This document shows, in pieces, positions 9,656 through 19,164 of a stretch of DNA of 64,000 nucleotides. How positions within the stretch are numbered: position 1 is the first letter of the stretch; every line of letters begins with the position of its first letter. A program made the translations under genes and the position numbers. Where the stretch lies: contig NZ_VISL01000001.1 in assembly GCF_007827465.1 (NCBI RefSeq), positions 873,001 through 937,000 on the forward strand, written 5' to 3'. The notes below the pieces were generated by a model, which ran no database searches, was not told the DNA's origin, and worked only from the letters and a program-made list of their open reading frames with translations. The DNA comes from Dokdonia sp. Hel_I_53 (GTDB lineage Bacteria; Bacteroidota; Bacteroidia; Flavobacteriales; Flavobacteriaceae).

Positions 9656-10651
9656 ATGAAAAAAAGTTTATTGATAGCAATAGCATGTCTACTACAGACC
9701 ATTGTTTTTGGACAAGATTTAAGTTTTACGACTACAATAAACCCTCCTAACAGTGTAGGTGACTGTAATGGTACTGTATATGTTCAAGCGACTGGAGGTG
9801 TTTCACCTTATAGTTTTTCTATAGATGGTGCGAGCTACCAAGCCTCCGGCCAGTTCGATAGTCTCTGCCCTGGTTATTATGATGTATATGTAAGGGACTC
9901 GGAAAACAACCTAGCTACGGGGTCGATAACTATAGATTCCTTGGATCCTCTTGATGTTATTATAACCTCTATTCCTTCTGGAACTGAAGCTAGTGGAATA
10001 ATTAATTTAGATGTTTTTGGAGGGATTTCTCCGTATATATATAGCATCTCACCTTACTTAAATCACTTTTTTGAGAATAGTATATTTTATGATCTATCAG
10101 CTGGAGTCTATGAAGTACTAATACAAGATAATGCTGGTTCTTCTATTTTAATATATGTTACTATCGGAAGTTTAGATATTGATAACACCCTAACCCAAGA
10201 TGGAGATCGTTTTACCACCAATATTGAAGCGGACGCTTACCAATGGTACAATGTAGACACTCAAGAGGCTATTGATGGAGAGACGTCTAGAGAATTTAAG
10301 TCTAATGAGTTAGGATCTTTTAGGGTTGAAATGACCTTTAATAATGATAACTTTACTACTACAACAAACAATAGCGTTACTGTATCTTCTCCCACCTATT
10401 CTGTAACCTTTATCTTAAGTATTGGAGAGATTACAGCTAACCCCCTTAAAATTTATCCTAACCCTGCTGATGAATATCTCAACGTACCAGATTTATTTAG
10501 GAACAAAAAATTTGCCATATATTCTATTTTAGGAAAAAAAGTGCTGTCTGGACATTTGACTAACTCTAGAATAGCAATTGAAAAACTTAAAACTGGTCTG
10601 TATTTTCTAGAAGTTGAAGGGAGTTGCGCTATTAAGTTCATGAAGAGGTAA
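9656..10651 (+). CDS. Secreted protein with SprB-like repeats and T9SS type A sorting domain
   Basis: The 331-residue protein has a signal peptide (residues 1-19, ending FGQ). Two SprB-like repeat regions follow (GGVSPYSFSIDG near 43-54 and GGISPYIYSIS near 121-131), then an Ig-like stretch. The C-terminal 75 residues form a type A sorting domain: NPLKIYPNPADEYLNV, SILGKKVLSG, LKTGLYFLEVEG and a basic end. This directs export by the type 9 system and attachment at the cell surface. It is a small relative of the giant protein at the window start. Binding partner unknown. Confidence 0.85.
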   Translation: MKKSLLIAIACLLQTIVFGQDLSFTTTINPPNSVGDCNGTVYVQATGGVSPYSFSIDGASYQASGQFDSLCPGYYDVYVRDSENNLATGSITIDSLDPLDVIITSIPSGTEASGIINLDVFGGISPYIYSISPYLNHFFENSIFYDLSAGVYEVLIQDNAGSSILIYVTIGSLDIDNTLTQDGDRFTTNIEADAYQWYNVDTQEAIDGETSREFKSNELGSFRVEMTFNNDNFTTTTNNSVTVSSPTYSVTFILSIGEITANPLKIYPNPADEYLNVPDLFRNKKFAIYSILGKKVLSGHLTNSRIAIEKLKTGLYFLEVEGSCAIKFMKR

Positions 10652-10798
10652 TTATGATAAGTTATTAAATATCTTTGATCTCGTATGACTAATTAATGTG
10701 ATAATTTATCTATAGCATTTTCCAAATTAAATTAAATTAAATTACACACCTAAAATTATAATAATCAACCAATTAATTAATATCTAAATTAAAATTAA

Positions 10799-11212
10799 AT
10801 GAAAAAGCTTACACTAATTCTATCACTAACGATTTTAAGTTTCACCTCTTGTAGTACTGATGATGACACTACCAATGACCAAGATATGTTTGTTGGAACT
10901 TGGAACTTATCTATGGGACTCCTAAATGGTGAGGATAGAGATATCATAAACGACTGTAATAGCCGTAGTAATTTTACAATCAATGCAGACGGAACTTTTA
11001 TTGAAACAGATTATTCAACTAGTGATGCAAATACTTGTGAACTAGATTTTGCAGATCCAGGTACTTGGGAGAACTTAGGAAACAATATCTATAGATTAAA
11101 TTATGATGCAGATGCAGATGGAGACACCTATACAGAAGATGTCATCGTAAATGGAAATTCTTTTTCTGTATATTATGATGATCCTTACGTATATGTTTAT
11201 ACCAAAAGCTAA
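10799..11212 (+). CDS. Lipocalin-like lipoprotein
   Basis: A 137-residue lipoprotein with signal peptide and lipobox ending FTSC (Cys19), followed by an acidic linker (STDDDTTNDQD). The remainder begins with VGTWNLS and has the INADGTFIETDY pattern seen in Bacteroidota lipocalin-like proteins, with short beta strands to the C-terminus. Likely a periplasmic or outer-membrane ligand-binding lipoprotein; ligand unknown. An ATTAA-type short repeat precedes the gene, and a strong terminator follows. Confidence 0.65.
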   Translation: MKKLTLILSLTILSFTSCSTDDDTTNDQDMFVGTWNLSMGLLNGEDRDIINDCNSRSNFTINADGTFIETDYSTSDANTCELDFADPGTWENLGNNIYRLNYDADADGDTYTEDVIVNGNSFSVYYDDPYVYVYTKS

Positions 11213-11232
11213 ATTCTTTTTAAAGAAAGATT

Positions 11233-11266
11233 AAAAAACTGAGTCAAAAATCTGACTCAGTTTTTT
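11233..11266. terminator. Strong bidirectional terminator
   Basis: AAAAAACTGAGTCA (11233-11246) pairs perfectly with TGACTCAGTTTTTT (11253-11266) across a 6-base loop. Confidence 0.95.
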
Positions 11267-11354
11267 ACTTTTTGTTTTATTTAAAAAATAAATCAATGTC
11301 GATTTGTAAGAACATAAAAAATAAATTAATTGAAAATAAATAATTTTTTCTTGA

Positions 11355-12350
11355 ATGAGTAAATTATATATCACACGTATTCTACTATGCATGCTAATCA
11401 TAATTTCTTGTTCTAGGAACAACGATGATTTATCGGTTTCGAATGAGGATAATGAGTCTGATACATCTAGTGGTGGAGACTCCGGCACACCCGATGATGA
11501 AGAATCTGATACACCTATATCATCAGGTAATATAACATTATGGTCTACCAAAGAATATAATTCAAGTAATGAGTTGACCTCTTATCAAGACTATCTAATT
11601 GAAAATAATAGAATATCTACTCACTCGTCTTATAGAAGGCAAGATAATTTTCAATCAAAGTCGGGAGAAACTTTTTTTTCTTATGAAAGTAATAGGCTAA
11701 TAAGTATGATGGAATTCTATTACGGAACTGAAACACATCAAATTCAGTATGATTTAATTTATGATAGTATTGGCGATTTACAACAATTAAATATTCAGAA
11801 TGTAAATAATGAATTTGATCAAAAAATTACTTACGAACATACTGGAAATTCTACTCTTTATACAAGATATCGAAGTCAAGATAACGGGTTGACATTTACA
11901 TTATATCCATTTGGACCTATAATAGAATTTACATTTGATGATAATGATAATTTAATTTTATCAAAACCTCCAGGTGAGATAGGAAGCGACGTGAATTATA
12001 TACACGCTATTGAGTACGAATACGAAAATTTAAATTTAATGACTGTTTCAAAATATCCGAACACTCAATTGAACTTCACCTATTCAAGCATTGAAAATCC
12101 TATAGCGTCAATCTACATTAATACTTTTGGAAAGAAAGGGTTTCACCTAGCCTACTTACCTAACAGCACTTTGTTTGTATCTAATTTATCTCCAAATGTT
12201 CTTGATACCTTTAATAGTTCTAATACTTCTGGAAGATATTCGATTGAAATTGAATCAAGTTCAGACGATTTAACTAAGTTAATTATCAAGAATTTTGATT
12301 CAGATGGCTCAATTAATTCTACAGTTATTAATGAATTTGAATATGATTAG
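11355..12350 (+). CDS. Lipoprotein of unknown function, YD-repeat-like body
   Basis: A 331-residue lipoprotein: signal peptide with lipobox ISC (Cys20), then a low-complexity acidic Ser/Gly/Asp linker to about residue 55. The body is a series of beta-strand-rich segments (FFSYESNRLIS, YEHTGNST, FTFDDNDNLIL, IEYEYENLNL) resembling the question-and-answer strands of Bacteroidota YD-like proteins. No enzymatic motif is visible. Codon use and AT content are a little more AT-rich than in the neighbouring housekeeping genes. Confidence 0.6.
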   Translation: MSKLYITRILLCMLIIISCSRNNDDLSVSNEDNESDTSSGGDSGTPDDEESDTPISSGNITLWSTKEYNSSNELTSYQDYLIENNRISTHSSYRRQDNFQSKSGETFFSYESNRLISMMEFYYGTETHQIQYDLIYDSIGDLQQLNIQNVNNEFDQKITYEHTGNSTLYTRYRSQDNGLTFTLYPFGPIIEFTFDDNDNLILSKPPGEIGSDVNYIHAIEYEYENLNLMTVSKYPNTQLNFTYSSIENPIASIYINTFGKKGFHLAYLPNSTLFVSNLSPNVLDTFNSSNTSGRYSIEIESSSDDLTKLIIKNFDSDGSINSTVINEFEYD

Positions 12351-12373
12351 GATGAATCTATAAATTAAAAAGC

Positions 12374-12460
12374 ATGAGAAATAAGGTTTACAAAAAGTTG
12401 GATATTAAGACTACTTCTCATTTGATTCGTTTAGCGATTGCTTTAGAAATTTTAGAATAA
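12374..12460 (+). pseudogene. Remnant of a LuxR-type DNA-binding domain
   Basis: A 28-codon frame (MRNKVYKKLDIKTTSHL, then IRLAIALEILE and a stop) matches the end of a LuxR/NarL helix-turn-helix domain: the recognition-helix tail followed by the last helix. The rest of the gene is missing; an in-frame stop lies at 12353. The following stretch to 12837 holds no gene, only a palindrome core at 12619-12630. This is a decayed fragment, not a working gene. Confidence 0.55.
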
Positions 12461-12837
12461 GAACCATAATTAATTAGTATTTAGAAATCAAGCGTTTGGG
12501 TCTCTCAAATTTTAGTGAACTTTTTAATTAATGCTGAGTGGTTAAATTTCTACTACAATAGGGTACTAAATAGCCTCTAACTTATTTTTAAACAAAGGTT
12601 ATACTAGAATTTATTTCCCTTTCGCGAAAGCGTAAAATCTTTAATTACTGATTATACATATCTTCAATACACATTCTAAGATTTAGACTTAATCTGCTCA
12701 TTTCTATCAAAAACTATTACCAGCCAAACCTATACTCTAGAGTTAAATATTCTTAAGTAGAGGTTAAATGTTTGCTATTGATTAATACTGAATTTTCAAG
12801 ATTTTTTAAATTGTATAAGAATAATAAGTCAGTAAAA

Positions 12838-13302
12838 ATGAAGAATATTATCAAAATCCTTATTGTAAGCTTCTTACTTATCTCTTGCAAATCTACTATG
12901 GTAGATTCAGGATTAATCGTTAAGACTAGTCCTTATGATATCGAAACAACGTATAGTAAACTAAAAGATATAATCACTAATAACCCGAACCTAACTCTTT
13001 TATTAGATTTAGATCACAGTAAAAATGCTGCTTCTGTGAATTTAAATCTTGACCCAACTAGAGTTTTAATGTTTGGAAATCCAAAATTAGGCACACCGCT
13101 TATGAAGGCTAATCAGACCATAGGTATTGATTTGCCGCAAAGGATACTCATTTATAAATCTCCGTCTTCAGGAACTATGATTTCTTACAATGACCCAATG
13201 TATCTTAAGAAAAGACATAATTTATCAAGTAATGACGAGGTTTTCAAAAAAATTAGCAAAGCGCTCGATGACATCACGAATAAAGTGATTACAGCGAAAT
13301 AA
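12838..13302 (+). CDS. DUF302-domain lipoprotein
   Basis: About 154 residues from the ATG at 12838, which gives a clean lipoprotein signal (MKNIIKILIVSFLLISC). The frame itself is open from 12772, but the upstream residues have no signal character. The body fits DUF302: GLIVKTSPYDIETTYSKLKD near the start, then the typical PKLGTPLMKANQTIGIDLP and PQRILIYKSP, with YNDPMYLKKRH near the end. DUF302 proteins are small alpha/beta domains of unknown role, sometimes near redox or stress genes. Confidence 0.75.
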   Translation: MKNIIKILIVSFLLISCKSTMVDSGLIVKTSPYDIETTYSKLKDIITNNPNLTLLLDLDHSKNAASVNLNLDPTRVLMFGNPKLGTPLMKANQTIGIDLPQRILIYKSPSSGTMISYNDPMYLKKRHNLSSNDEVFKKISKALDDITNKVITAK

Positions 13303-13330
13303 ATAATATTTCATTTATAAAAACAAAAAC

Positions 13331-13359
13331 CCCTCTAAAAGCATTACGCTAGTAGAGGG
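13331..13359. terminator. Terminator between convergent genes
   Basis: CCCTCTA (13331-13337) pairs with TAGAGGG (13353-13359), flanked by A and T runs. A host palindrome follows directly at 13368-13381. Confidence 0.85.
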
Positions 13360-13391
13360 ATTTTTTTGCTTTCGCGAAAGCGAAATTTTAC

Positions 13392-15413
13392 TTATTTCAA
13401 AGTACCGTATGTTTTTGCATACGATAACATTTGCTCTTCAAAAGACTGTGGCTGCTCTACTGTAAATCCAGTAATCTCACCACCTTCCATTGCAGGAACG
13501 ATCATTGGGTTAACAAAACCGCTGTATGCTGCACTCTTAAATTGTTTGTTACGTTCTAATACTTCTGCATGCATCGTTTGATCTACTTTTACTCCGTAGT
13601 CTTCTACTAGTGCTTTTGCCGCTTCATAATCACCTTCTGATGTGATGCGCTGCGTCTCTCTTAGCAATTCGCCAAAAATCTCACGCAACTTCTTGTAATC
13701 TGTAATATTGTAATACGTCTTACCATCACGAGTAACTTTCTCTATTACATTTTCTTCTTGACCTCTTTCAAAAGCCCAAGCACTTACCCACTGGCGATTT
13801 ACCATGTGTGCCTCTTCTACATCATCCCCTAATTCTAAGCGAATAAGTTGAGTCACTAATCCATTACGGATGTATCCATCATAGGCTGCTTTACCAGTTT
13901 TTTCCCAATCCTCTACAAGACCTATTTCTTGTAATTTTGGATCCATCAAGTAGTAAAGGCCAAATAAATCTGCACGACCTTCTTCAATGGTAGACTTGTA
14001 TCGCTTAAGCGTTTCCTTAGGCGTTCCTACTCCTTTATTAATCTGTCCAGAAGCGTGACCTACTACTTCGTGTAAAGCAGTGTGCAATTTGTCTCCTAGT
14101 TGGCCATACGTTTCTTCTAATTGAATCTCCTCCTCGTCGTGAGCAAATTCTTTTAAGCGTCCAGAACCTCCAGCGTTGTTGTAAGCATTAATAATATTAC
14201 CTAAGGATACAGATTTACTTCCGTGTGTCTGGCGTATCCAGTTATTGTTAGGTAAGTTCACTCCTATAGGTGTAGACGGTGATGCATCACCAGCCTCTCC
14301 AGCTACGATTACCGTTTTGTAGGAAACTCCTTTTACGCTATCTTTTTTATGCTCCTCCATTAAAGGTGAATTGTCTTCAAACCACTGCGCATCTGTAGAA
14401 AGTGCTGCCATCTTTTTGGACATATCAAAATCTTTAATCTGCACGATGGTTTCATAAGATCCTTTATACCCTTTTGGATCATTATAAACCTCTATAAATC
14501 CATTAATCCAGTCAATATTACCTTCTGTAGATGTCGCCCATGCGATACAATACTCATCCCAAGTTTCTAAACTACCAGTTTTGTAATACTCAATAAGCAA
14601 TCCTAAAGCTTCTTCTTGTTTAGCGTTTTCTGCAACGCCTTTTGCTTTTTCTAGCCATCCGATAATATTATCGATAGCTGCTCCATATAAACCTCCACTT
14701 TTATAGACTTGCTCTACTAGTTTTCCATTCTCTTTAACTAAGCGAGTATTAAGTCCTTTTTCAATAGGAGTATCTGCATCTACTTTTACAGCCTCATAAT
14801 ATTTTTCAACCTCGGCAGTAGTTACGTCTGGTCCGTAAAAATTAATAGCACTTTCTAAAACGATATCTGCATCTTTGGAAAGATTTACTTTTTTATTGTC
14901 TTTATCGTTAAAAATTACATCAAAAGCCTCTCCCTCTAGCGTTGCTCCACTGTCTGTAACAAGCTTCTGAAGGTAGTCTGCAGAAAATCCTGGCTTTAAC
15001 TTGGCATTACTGTAATGATGGTGTATTCCGTTTGAGAACCAAACACGTTTCAAATAGGTTACAAAAGCATCCCAATCTTCTCCATTTTTTTCAACTGCTT
15101 CAGATGTATAGATTGTTTCTAAAGCAGTACGAATTGCTAAATTATGACGATAGTTTTGTGCCCACATAATATCACGACCAGCTAGACCAGCTTGTGTCAT
15201 ATAGTATACTAATTTTTGCTCTTTTAAAGTAAGCTCCTCAAAACCTGGTATTTGATAACGTAAGATCTTGACGTCTGCAAATTGATCTACGTTGTAGTCA
15301 AAAGAGTTTTCTGTTTCCGCTTTCGCGAAAGCGGTCTCTTCTTTTTTTTCTTCTACACAACCCACTGCAAGCATTGAAGCAATCGCAAGGGCGTACATTC
15401 CATTATATTTCAT
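13392..15413 (-). CDS. Dipeptidyl peptidase III (M49 metallopeptidase)
   Basis: A zinc exopeptidase that removes dipeptides from peptide N-termini, 673 residues from 15413. The M49 zinc motif HEVVGH is present (ALHEVVGHASG), with the third ligand glutamate in EEGRADLFGLYYL about 50 residues later. The start at MKYNGMYALAIAS gives a lipoprotein-like signal with AVGC; the longer frame from 15482 adds unlikely residues. The linker after the lipobox contains a perfect 18-bp palindrome (15317-15334) read as AFAKAE, suggesting the palindrome settled in a tolerant linker. Likely periplasmic and lipid-anchored. Confidence 0.9.
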   Translation of the reverse strand: MKYNGMYALAIASMLAVGCVEEKKEETAFAKAETENSFDYNVDQFADVKILRYQIPGFEELTLKEQKLVYYMTQAGLAGRDIMWAQNYRHNLAIRTALETIYTSEAVEKNGEDWDAFVTYLKRVWFSNGIHHHYSNAKLKPGFSADYLQKLVTDSGATLEGEAFDVIFNDKDNKKVNLSKDADIVLESAINFYGPDVTTAEVEKYYEAVKVDADTPIEKGLNTRLVKENGKLVEQVYKSGGLYGAAIDNIIGWLEKAKGVAENAKQEEALGLLIEYYKTGSLETWDEYCIAWATSTEGNIDWINGFIEVYNDPKGYKGSYETIVQIKDFDMSKKMAALSTDAQWFEDNSPLMEEHKKDSVKGVSYKTVIVAGEAGDASPSTPIGVNLPNNNWIRQTHGSKSVSLGNIINAYNNAGGSGRLKEFAHDEEEIQLEETYGQLGDKLHTALHEVVGHASGQINKGVGTPKETLKRYKSTIEEGRADLFGLYYLMDPKLQEIGLVEDWEKTGKAAYDGYIRNGLVTQLIRLELGDDVEEAHMVNRQWVSAWAFERGQEENVIEKVTRDGKTYYNITDYKKLREIFGELLRETQRITSEGDYEAAKALVEDYGVKVDQTMHAEVLERNKQFKSAAYSGFVNPMIVPAMEGGEITGFTVEQPQSFEEQMLSYAKTYGTLK

Positions 15414-15500
15414 TTTAAATTTGTTAGAATTTCCCGTAAATATACAAAATGCAACATCCATAAATTTGATTATCTTTAACACCTAACCAATCCCAAACCA

Positions 15501-16532
15501 ATGAAATTTCTAAAACTCCTCCTCTTTCTTGTACTTATAGTATTAATTGCAGGCACACTTTACTTTGCAACACAAGATGGATCTTATCAAATCGAATCTA
15601 CCCGAGAGATCAATGCTCCAAAAGAAGTTGTGTATGATATCGTAAACGAGTACAAAACTTGGGAAGAATGGGGTCCTTGGAAAAAAGAAGATCCTACAAT
15701 GGTTTTTAACTATGCAGAAAAAACATCTGGTGAAGGTGCTTCATATACATGGCAAGGTGAAATGGATGGCGGTATGAATACGACGCAGGCAATACCACAT
15801 TCACACATAGAGCAACGGATGACCTTAGACACTCCAGGTGGAGAACGTAATCCTGAGGTATATTGGGATTTTAAAAGTACTGAGAATCCAGTAACTAAAG
15901 TTACATGGGGAATCACTGGAGATCATACACTTATGGATAAAGTGTATTATGCTTTTTCTGGAATGGACTTCAATGGAGATATGAAAAAAATGTTTGAAAA
16001 AGGCCTAGATGGGTTAGAGGAAGCAGCTCGTAAAGAAATTAATAAATACAGTATCAATATAGATGGTATTACTCAATATAGTGGGGGATTTTATCTTTCT
16101 AGAACAACTTCTGCAAAAGCACAAGCGGTAGCACAAATTATGTCTCAAAATTATGGAGGCATCAAAGAATTTATGAAAGAAAATAACATCGTTGCTTCTG
16201 GGATGCCTTTTACAATCTACAATGAAACGTTTGAGAATGGTGACGTGATCATGACAAATGCGGTACCCGTGCGTGAAAAAATTGTAGTTGCGGGTGCAAA
16301 CAATGTCTTGAGTGGTTATACACCTACAGTGACAGCTGTAAAAGCTACCATGAAAGGAAACTACACAAACCTAGGAGAGGCGTGGACTAAAGTGATGCAA
16401 CAAATAAAAGATAAGGGCTATACACTAGCAGATGAGAAGCCTTTTGAAGTATATGTAACAGATCCTCAAAACAATCCAAATCCAGCAGACTGGATTACTG
16501 AAATCTACGTTCCTATTAAAGATCTAGAGTAA
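15501..16532 (+). CDS. SRPBCC/START-like protein with GyrI-like effector-binding domain
   Basis: The 343-residue protein has an N-terminal membrane anchor (residues 5-25). A SRPBCC (polyketide cyclase/START-like) domain follows at about 30-180 (TREINAPKEVVYDIVNEYKTW, EEWGPW). A C-terminal domain of about 150 residues resembles GyrI-like/AraC effector-binding domains (MPFTIYNET, FEVYVTDPQNNP, TEIYVPIKDLE). It probably binds a small hydrophobic ligand in the periplasm. crcB follows 6 bp downstream. Confidence 0.8.
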   Translation: MKFLKLLLFLVLIVLIAGTLYFATQDGSYQIESTREINAPKEVVYDIVNEYKTWEEWGPWKKEDPTMVFNYAEKTSGEGASYTWQGEMDGGMNTTQAIPHSHIEQRMTLDTPGGERNPEVYWDFKSTENPVTKVTWGITGDHTLMDKVYYAFSGMDFNGDMKKMFEKGLDGLEEAARKEINKYSINIDGITQYSGGFYLSRTTSAKAQAVAQIMSQNYGGIKEFMKENNIVASGMPFTIYNETFENGDVIMTNAVPVREKIVVAGANNVLSGYTPTVTAVKATMKGNYTNLGEAWTKVMQQIKDKGYTLADEKPFEVYVTDPQNNPNPADWITEIYVPIKDLE

Positions 16533-16538
16533 ATCATT

Positions 16539-16910
16539 TTGAAAGCATTACTAGCAGTATTCATAGGCGGTGGGACCGGAAGTATAGCACGATATGTGCT
16601 GGGCAAATTTCTTAATAATGGTGCTACTGGGATTCCATACGGTACCTATGCAGCAAATATTCTAGGAAGTTTGCTCATAGGTATCATTTTAGGATGGGCA
16701 CTTAAGAATAATACGATTAATAGTCAATTTACGCTTTTAATTGCTACAGGCTTCTGTGGGGGGTTTACTACATTCTCCACCTTTGCTTATGAAAATCACC
16801 TACTGCTCAAGTCTGGAGATTTCATGACGTTTGCCATCTACACTATCGCAAGTTTTGCAGTGGGAATTCTAGCTGTTTTTGGAGGTATGGAGATCGGAAA
16901 GGCTTTTTAA
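16539..16910 (+). CDS. crcB: Fluoride exporter CrcB/FluC
   Basis: A 123-residue four-helix membrane protein that functions as a dual-topology dimer channel expelling fluoride. Family hallmarks are GGGTGSIARYVLGKFL at the start, the NILGSLLIG helix and GFCGGFTTFSTFAYE in helix 3. It starts with TTG, 6 bp after the SRPBCC gene, so translation is likely coupled. I see no fluoride riboswitch upstream. Confidence 0.93.
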   Translation: MKALLAVFIGGGTGSIARYVLGKFLNNGATGIPYGTYAANILGSLLIGIILGWALKNNTINSQFTLLIATGFCGGFTTFSTFAYENHLLLKSGDFMTFAIYTIASFAVGILAVFGGMEIGKAF

Positions 16911-16994
16911 TATCTAGAATAATAAAGCTTACCAACTATTTTTATAAGACTAGCAAGGTTATGCTTCTTTGAAGATATAGATATCATAAAGGGT

Positions 16995-17492
16995 TTAAAG
17001 TTTAATACGCTTTTTCATATTCTCCACTATATTAAATGCTGCTGGGCACATTTTTACATTCTCCATCGTAAGTTTTGATATTTGTTGGAATTTTTTTCTA
17101 TCAGTATGTGGAAATTCTCTACATGCCTTAGGTCTTACCTCATAAATAGAACAATAATTATCTGCCCCTAAAAATACACATGGTGTTTCTTTCAATACAT
17201 AGTCATTATCTTCATCTACACGTAAATAGGCACTTATAAAGTCAAAAGATTTCATTCTAAAATGTTTTGCGATACGATCTATGTCTTTATCTGTAAATAA
17301 TGGACCTGTTGTTTTACAACAATTTGCACATTCGAGACAATCTGTACGCTCAAACTCTTCTTCGTGTAATTCTTGCATTACATAATCCAAGTTTTTAGGG
17401 GGCTTTGCACGTAGCTTTGCAAAGAACTTTTTATTCTCATTCTGCTTATCTTTGGCAAGCTGTGGGAGGGCTTTCAAAATATCTTCCATCAA
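16995..17492 (-). CDS. YkgJ-type cysteine-cluster protein
   Basis: A 165-residue protein with the Zn/Fe-chelating cysteine cluster of the YkgJ family (PF03692): CLECANCCKTTGP near residues 55-67, CVFL and CSIYEVRPKACREFP in the middle, and a late CP. These proteins are thought to bind a metal cluster; partners are unknown. Its start is only about 20 bp from the divergent methyltransferase gene, so the two share a promoter region. The start could be either of two adjacent ATGs. Confidence 0.8.
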   Translation of the reverse strand: MMEDILKALPQLAKDKQNENKKFFAKLRAKPPKNLDYVMQELHEEEFERTDCLECANCCKTTGPLFTDKDIDRIAKHFRMKSFDFISAYLRVDEDNDYVLKETPCVFLGADNYCSIYEVRPKACREFPHTDRKKFQQISKLTMENVKMCPAAFNIVENMKKRIKL

Positions 17493-17512
17493 GCAAAGGT
17501 AATCATAATGCT

Positions 17513-18223
17513 ATGGGAAAAGAGACAGATATTTTTGGTGCTGCACTAACAGATTATTGGGGTGGCACACATGTAGAAGATATCGTGGTACATTCTTCCA
17601 TAGCAGATGATGATGAAATACCTATCCCTTATCTTTTTAGAACATTTGAAGAGATGCCAGCAATTGAGCAAAAGGCCTTACAGCTTTGTAAAGGCAAGGT
17701 TCTCGATGTAGGCTCGGGTGCAGGCAGTCACAGTCTATGGCTTCAAGACAACAATTTTGATGTCACAGGAATCGATATTTCTGAAGGTGCTGTTACGCTT
17801 TCGCGAAAGCGTGGTCTACTAAAAACAATTCATAGCTCGATTTTAGAACATACTAAAACGTATGATACCTTACTGCTGCTCATGAATGGCACTGGTATAT
17901 TTGAAAAAATAAATAAGGTAGACGTTTACCTGAAACATTTAAAATCTTTGCTTGAGCCAGATGGACAGATCCTCATAGATGGATCTGATATTGCATATAT
18001 GTTTGAAGATGAAGATGGAGGGTTCTGGCTTGATACTCATAGAGATTATTACGGTGAAGTGACTTACAAAATGAGTTATGGTGGTAATCAAGGCCCTTCC
18101 TTTGATTGGTTATATCTTGATTATGCTAGATTGGCTTGGTATGCAGAGAAGAATGGCTTGCGCTGCAATCTAGTTCTTGAAGGCGATCATTATGACTATT
18201 TAGCTAGATTAACCTCACTTTAA
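17513..18223 (+). CDS. Class I SAM-dependent methyltransferase
   Basis: A 236-residue soluble methyltransferase. Motif I VLDVGSGAGSHSLWL (about residues 64-78) binds SAM, followed by VTGIDIS at the end of strand 2 and the LLLLMNG strand 4. The substrate is not predictable. The frame extends upstream into the divergent YkgJ gene; ATG 17513 is chosen because it begins the conserved domain. A host palindrome at 17797-17810 is read in frame as TLSRKRGL, on the helix after strand 2. Confidence 0.75.
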   Translation: MGKETDIFGAALTDYWGGTHVEDIVVHSSIADDDEIPIPYLFRTFEEMPAIEQKALQLCKGKVLDVGSGAGSHSLWLQDNNFDVTGIDISEGAVTLSRKRGLLKTIHSSILEHTKTYDTLLLLMNGTGIFEKINKVDVYLKHLKSLLEPDGQILIDGSDIAYMFEDEDGGFWLDTHRDYYGEVTYKMSYGGNQGPSFDWLYLDYARLAWYAEKNGLRCNLVLEGDHYDYLARLTSL

Positions 18224-18297
18224 GTTATAAAATAAGTGGTAACGCAAATTTTTTTTCCATTTTTGCTAAAAATAAGAATAATTAGATTTTAAGTTTT

Positions 18298-19077
18298 ATG
18301 AAAATAAGCAAGTGGTTGATGAGCTTTTGTCTCATTGTGATCAGCATGATAAGTTGTAATGATGATGATCCAAGTAGTAATTCTAATGAGTCAACAATAG
18401 GAAATGAAGCCAACCAACAACCACTAGGTACATCTGCTAGCCAGTTGCTAGCTTCAGACACCTTTACAAGTGCTAGAGTTGAAATAGCCTATGTTGAGGG
18501 CTCAAGACCTACTCAAGAAACTATAGATTTAATGATTCCATTTTTGGAACAAAGGCTTAACAAGCCAGACGGTATCACTATTGTACAATCTGTTATTTCA
18601 ATAGATCAAGAAGCTCCTTACGATATAAATGAGATTGTAGCGATTGAAGAATCCAATAGAACTGTTTTTAATAATGGGGATGAAATTGGTATTTGGATCT
18701 TATTTGCAGATGGTAATAGTGAATCTGATAGTGGGAATTCTGTGGTGCTTGGTACAGCCTATAGAAATACCTCTATGGTGCTATTTGAAAAAACATTTAG
18801 AGATCTTGAATCTACTAATATTTTGAATGGTGATCGTACTGTAATTGAAACAGCTACACTTAGACATGAGTTTGGCCATTTATTTGGACTTGTAAATACA
18901 GGCACACCTCTTACATCAGATCATGAAGATGAAGCTAATGAAAGACATTGTGAGGTAGAAGATTGTTTAATGTATTTTCAAACCGTAACTAGTGTTTTTG
19001 ATACCTCGGGAGTAGATAACATTCCAGATTTTGACTCTTTTTGTATTGCAGACCTACAAGCAAACGGAGGGATGTAA
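18298..19077 (+). CDS. Lipoprotein zinc metallopeptidase (HExxH)
   Basis: A 259-residue lipoprotein with lipobox ISC (Cys20). The catalytic signature HEFGHLFGLVN (about residues 199-209) gives two zinc histidines and the glutamate, followed about 25 residues later by the CEVEDCLMYF region, which may supply disulfide and Met-turn functions. The pattern resembles flavobacterial membrane metalloproteases related to archaemetzincin/metzincin families. Substrate unknown. A strong terminator follows. Confidence 0.75.
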   Translation: MKISKWLMSFCLIVISMISCNDDDPSSNSNESTIGNEANQQPLGTSASQLLASDTFTSARVEIAYVEGSRPTQETIDLMIPFLEQRLNKPDGITIVQSVISIDQEAPYDINEIVAIEESNRTVFNNGDEIGIWILFADGNSESDSGNSVVLGTAYRNTSMVLFEKTFRDLESTNILNGDRTVIETATLRHEFGHLFGLVNTGTPLTSDHEDEANERHCEVEDCLMYFQTVTSVFDTSGVDNIPDFDSFCIADLQANGGM

Positions 19078-19103
19078 TTTTCTTAGCTTCCATATCTCAA
19101 TAT

Positions 19104-19138
19104 AAAAAAAGGGTTTGAATATTTTCAAACCCTTTTTT
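19104..19138. terminator. Strong bidirectional terminator
   Basis: GGGTTTGAA (19111-19119) pairs with TTCAAACCC (19124-19132), extended by flanking A7/T6 runs, between two convergent genes. Confidence 0.95.
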
Positions 19139-19164
19139 ATTCTATTTCTACGAATTACGTAGTA

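Noticed and set aside
16500-16540. Fluoride riboswitch before crcB
   Set aside because: The gap to the preceding gene is only 6 bp, and I see no riboswitch fold there.
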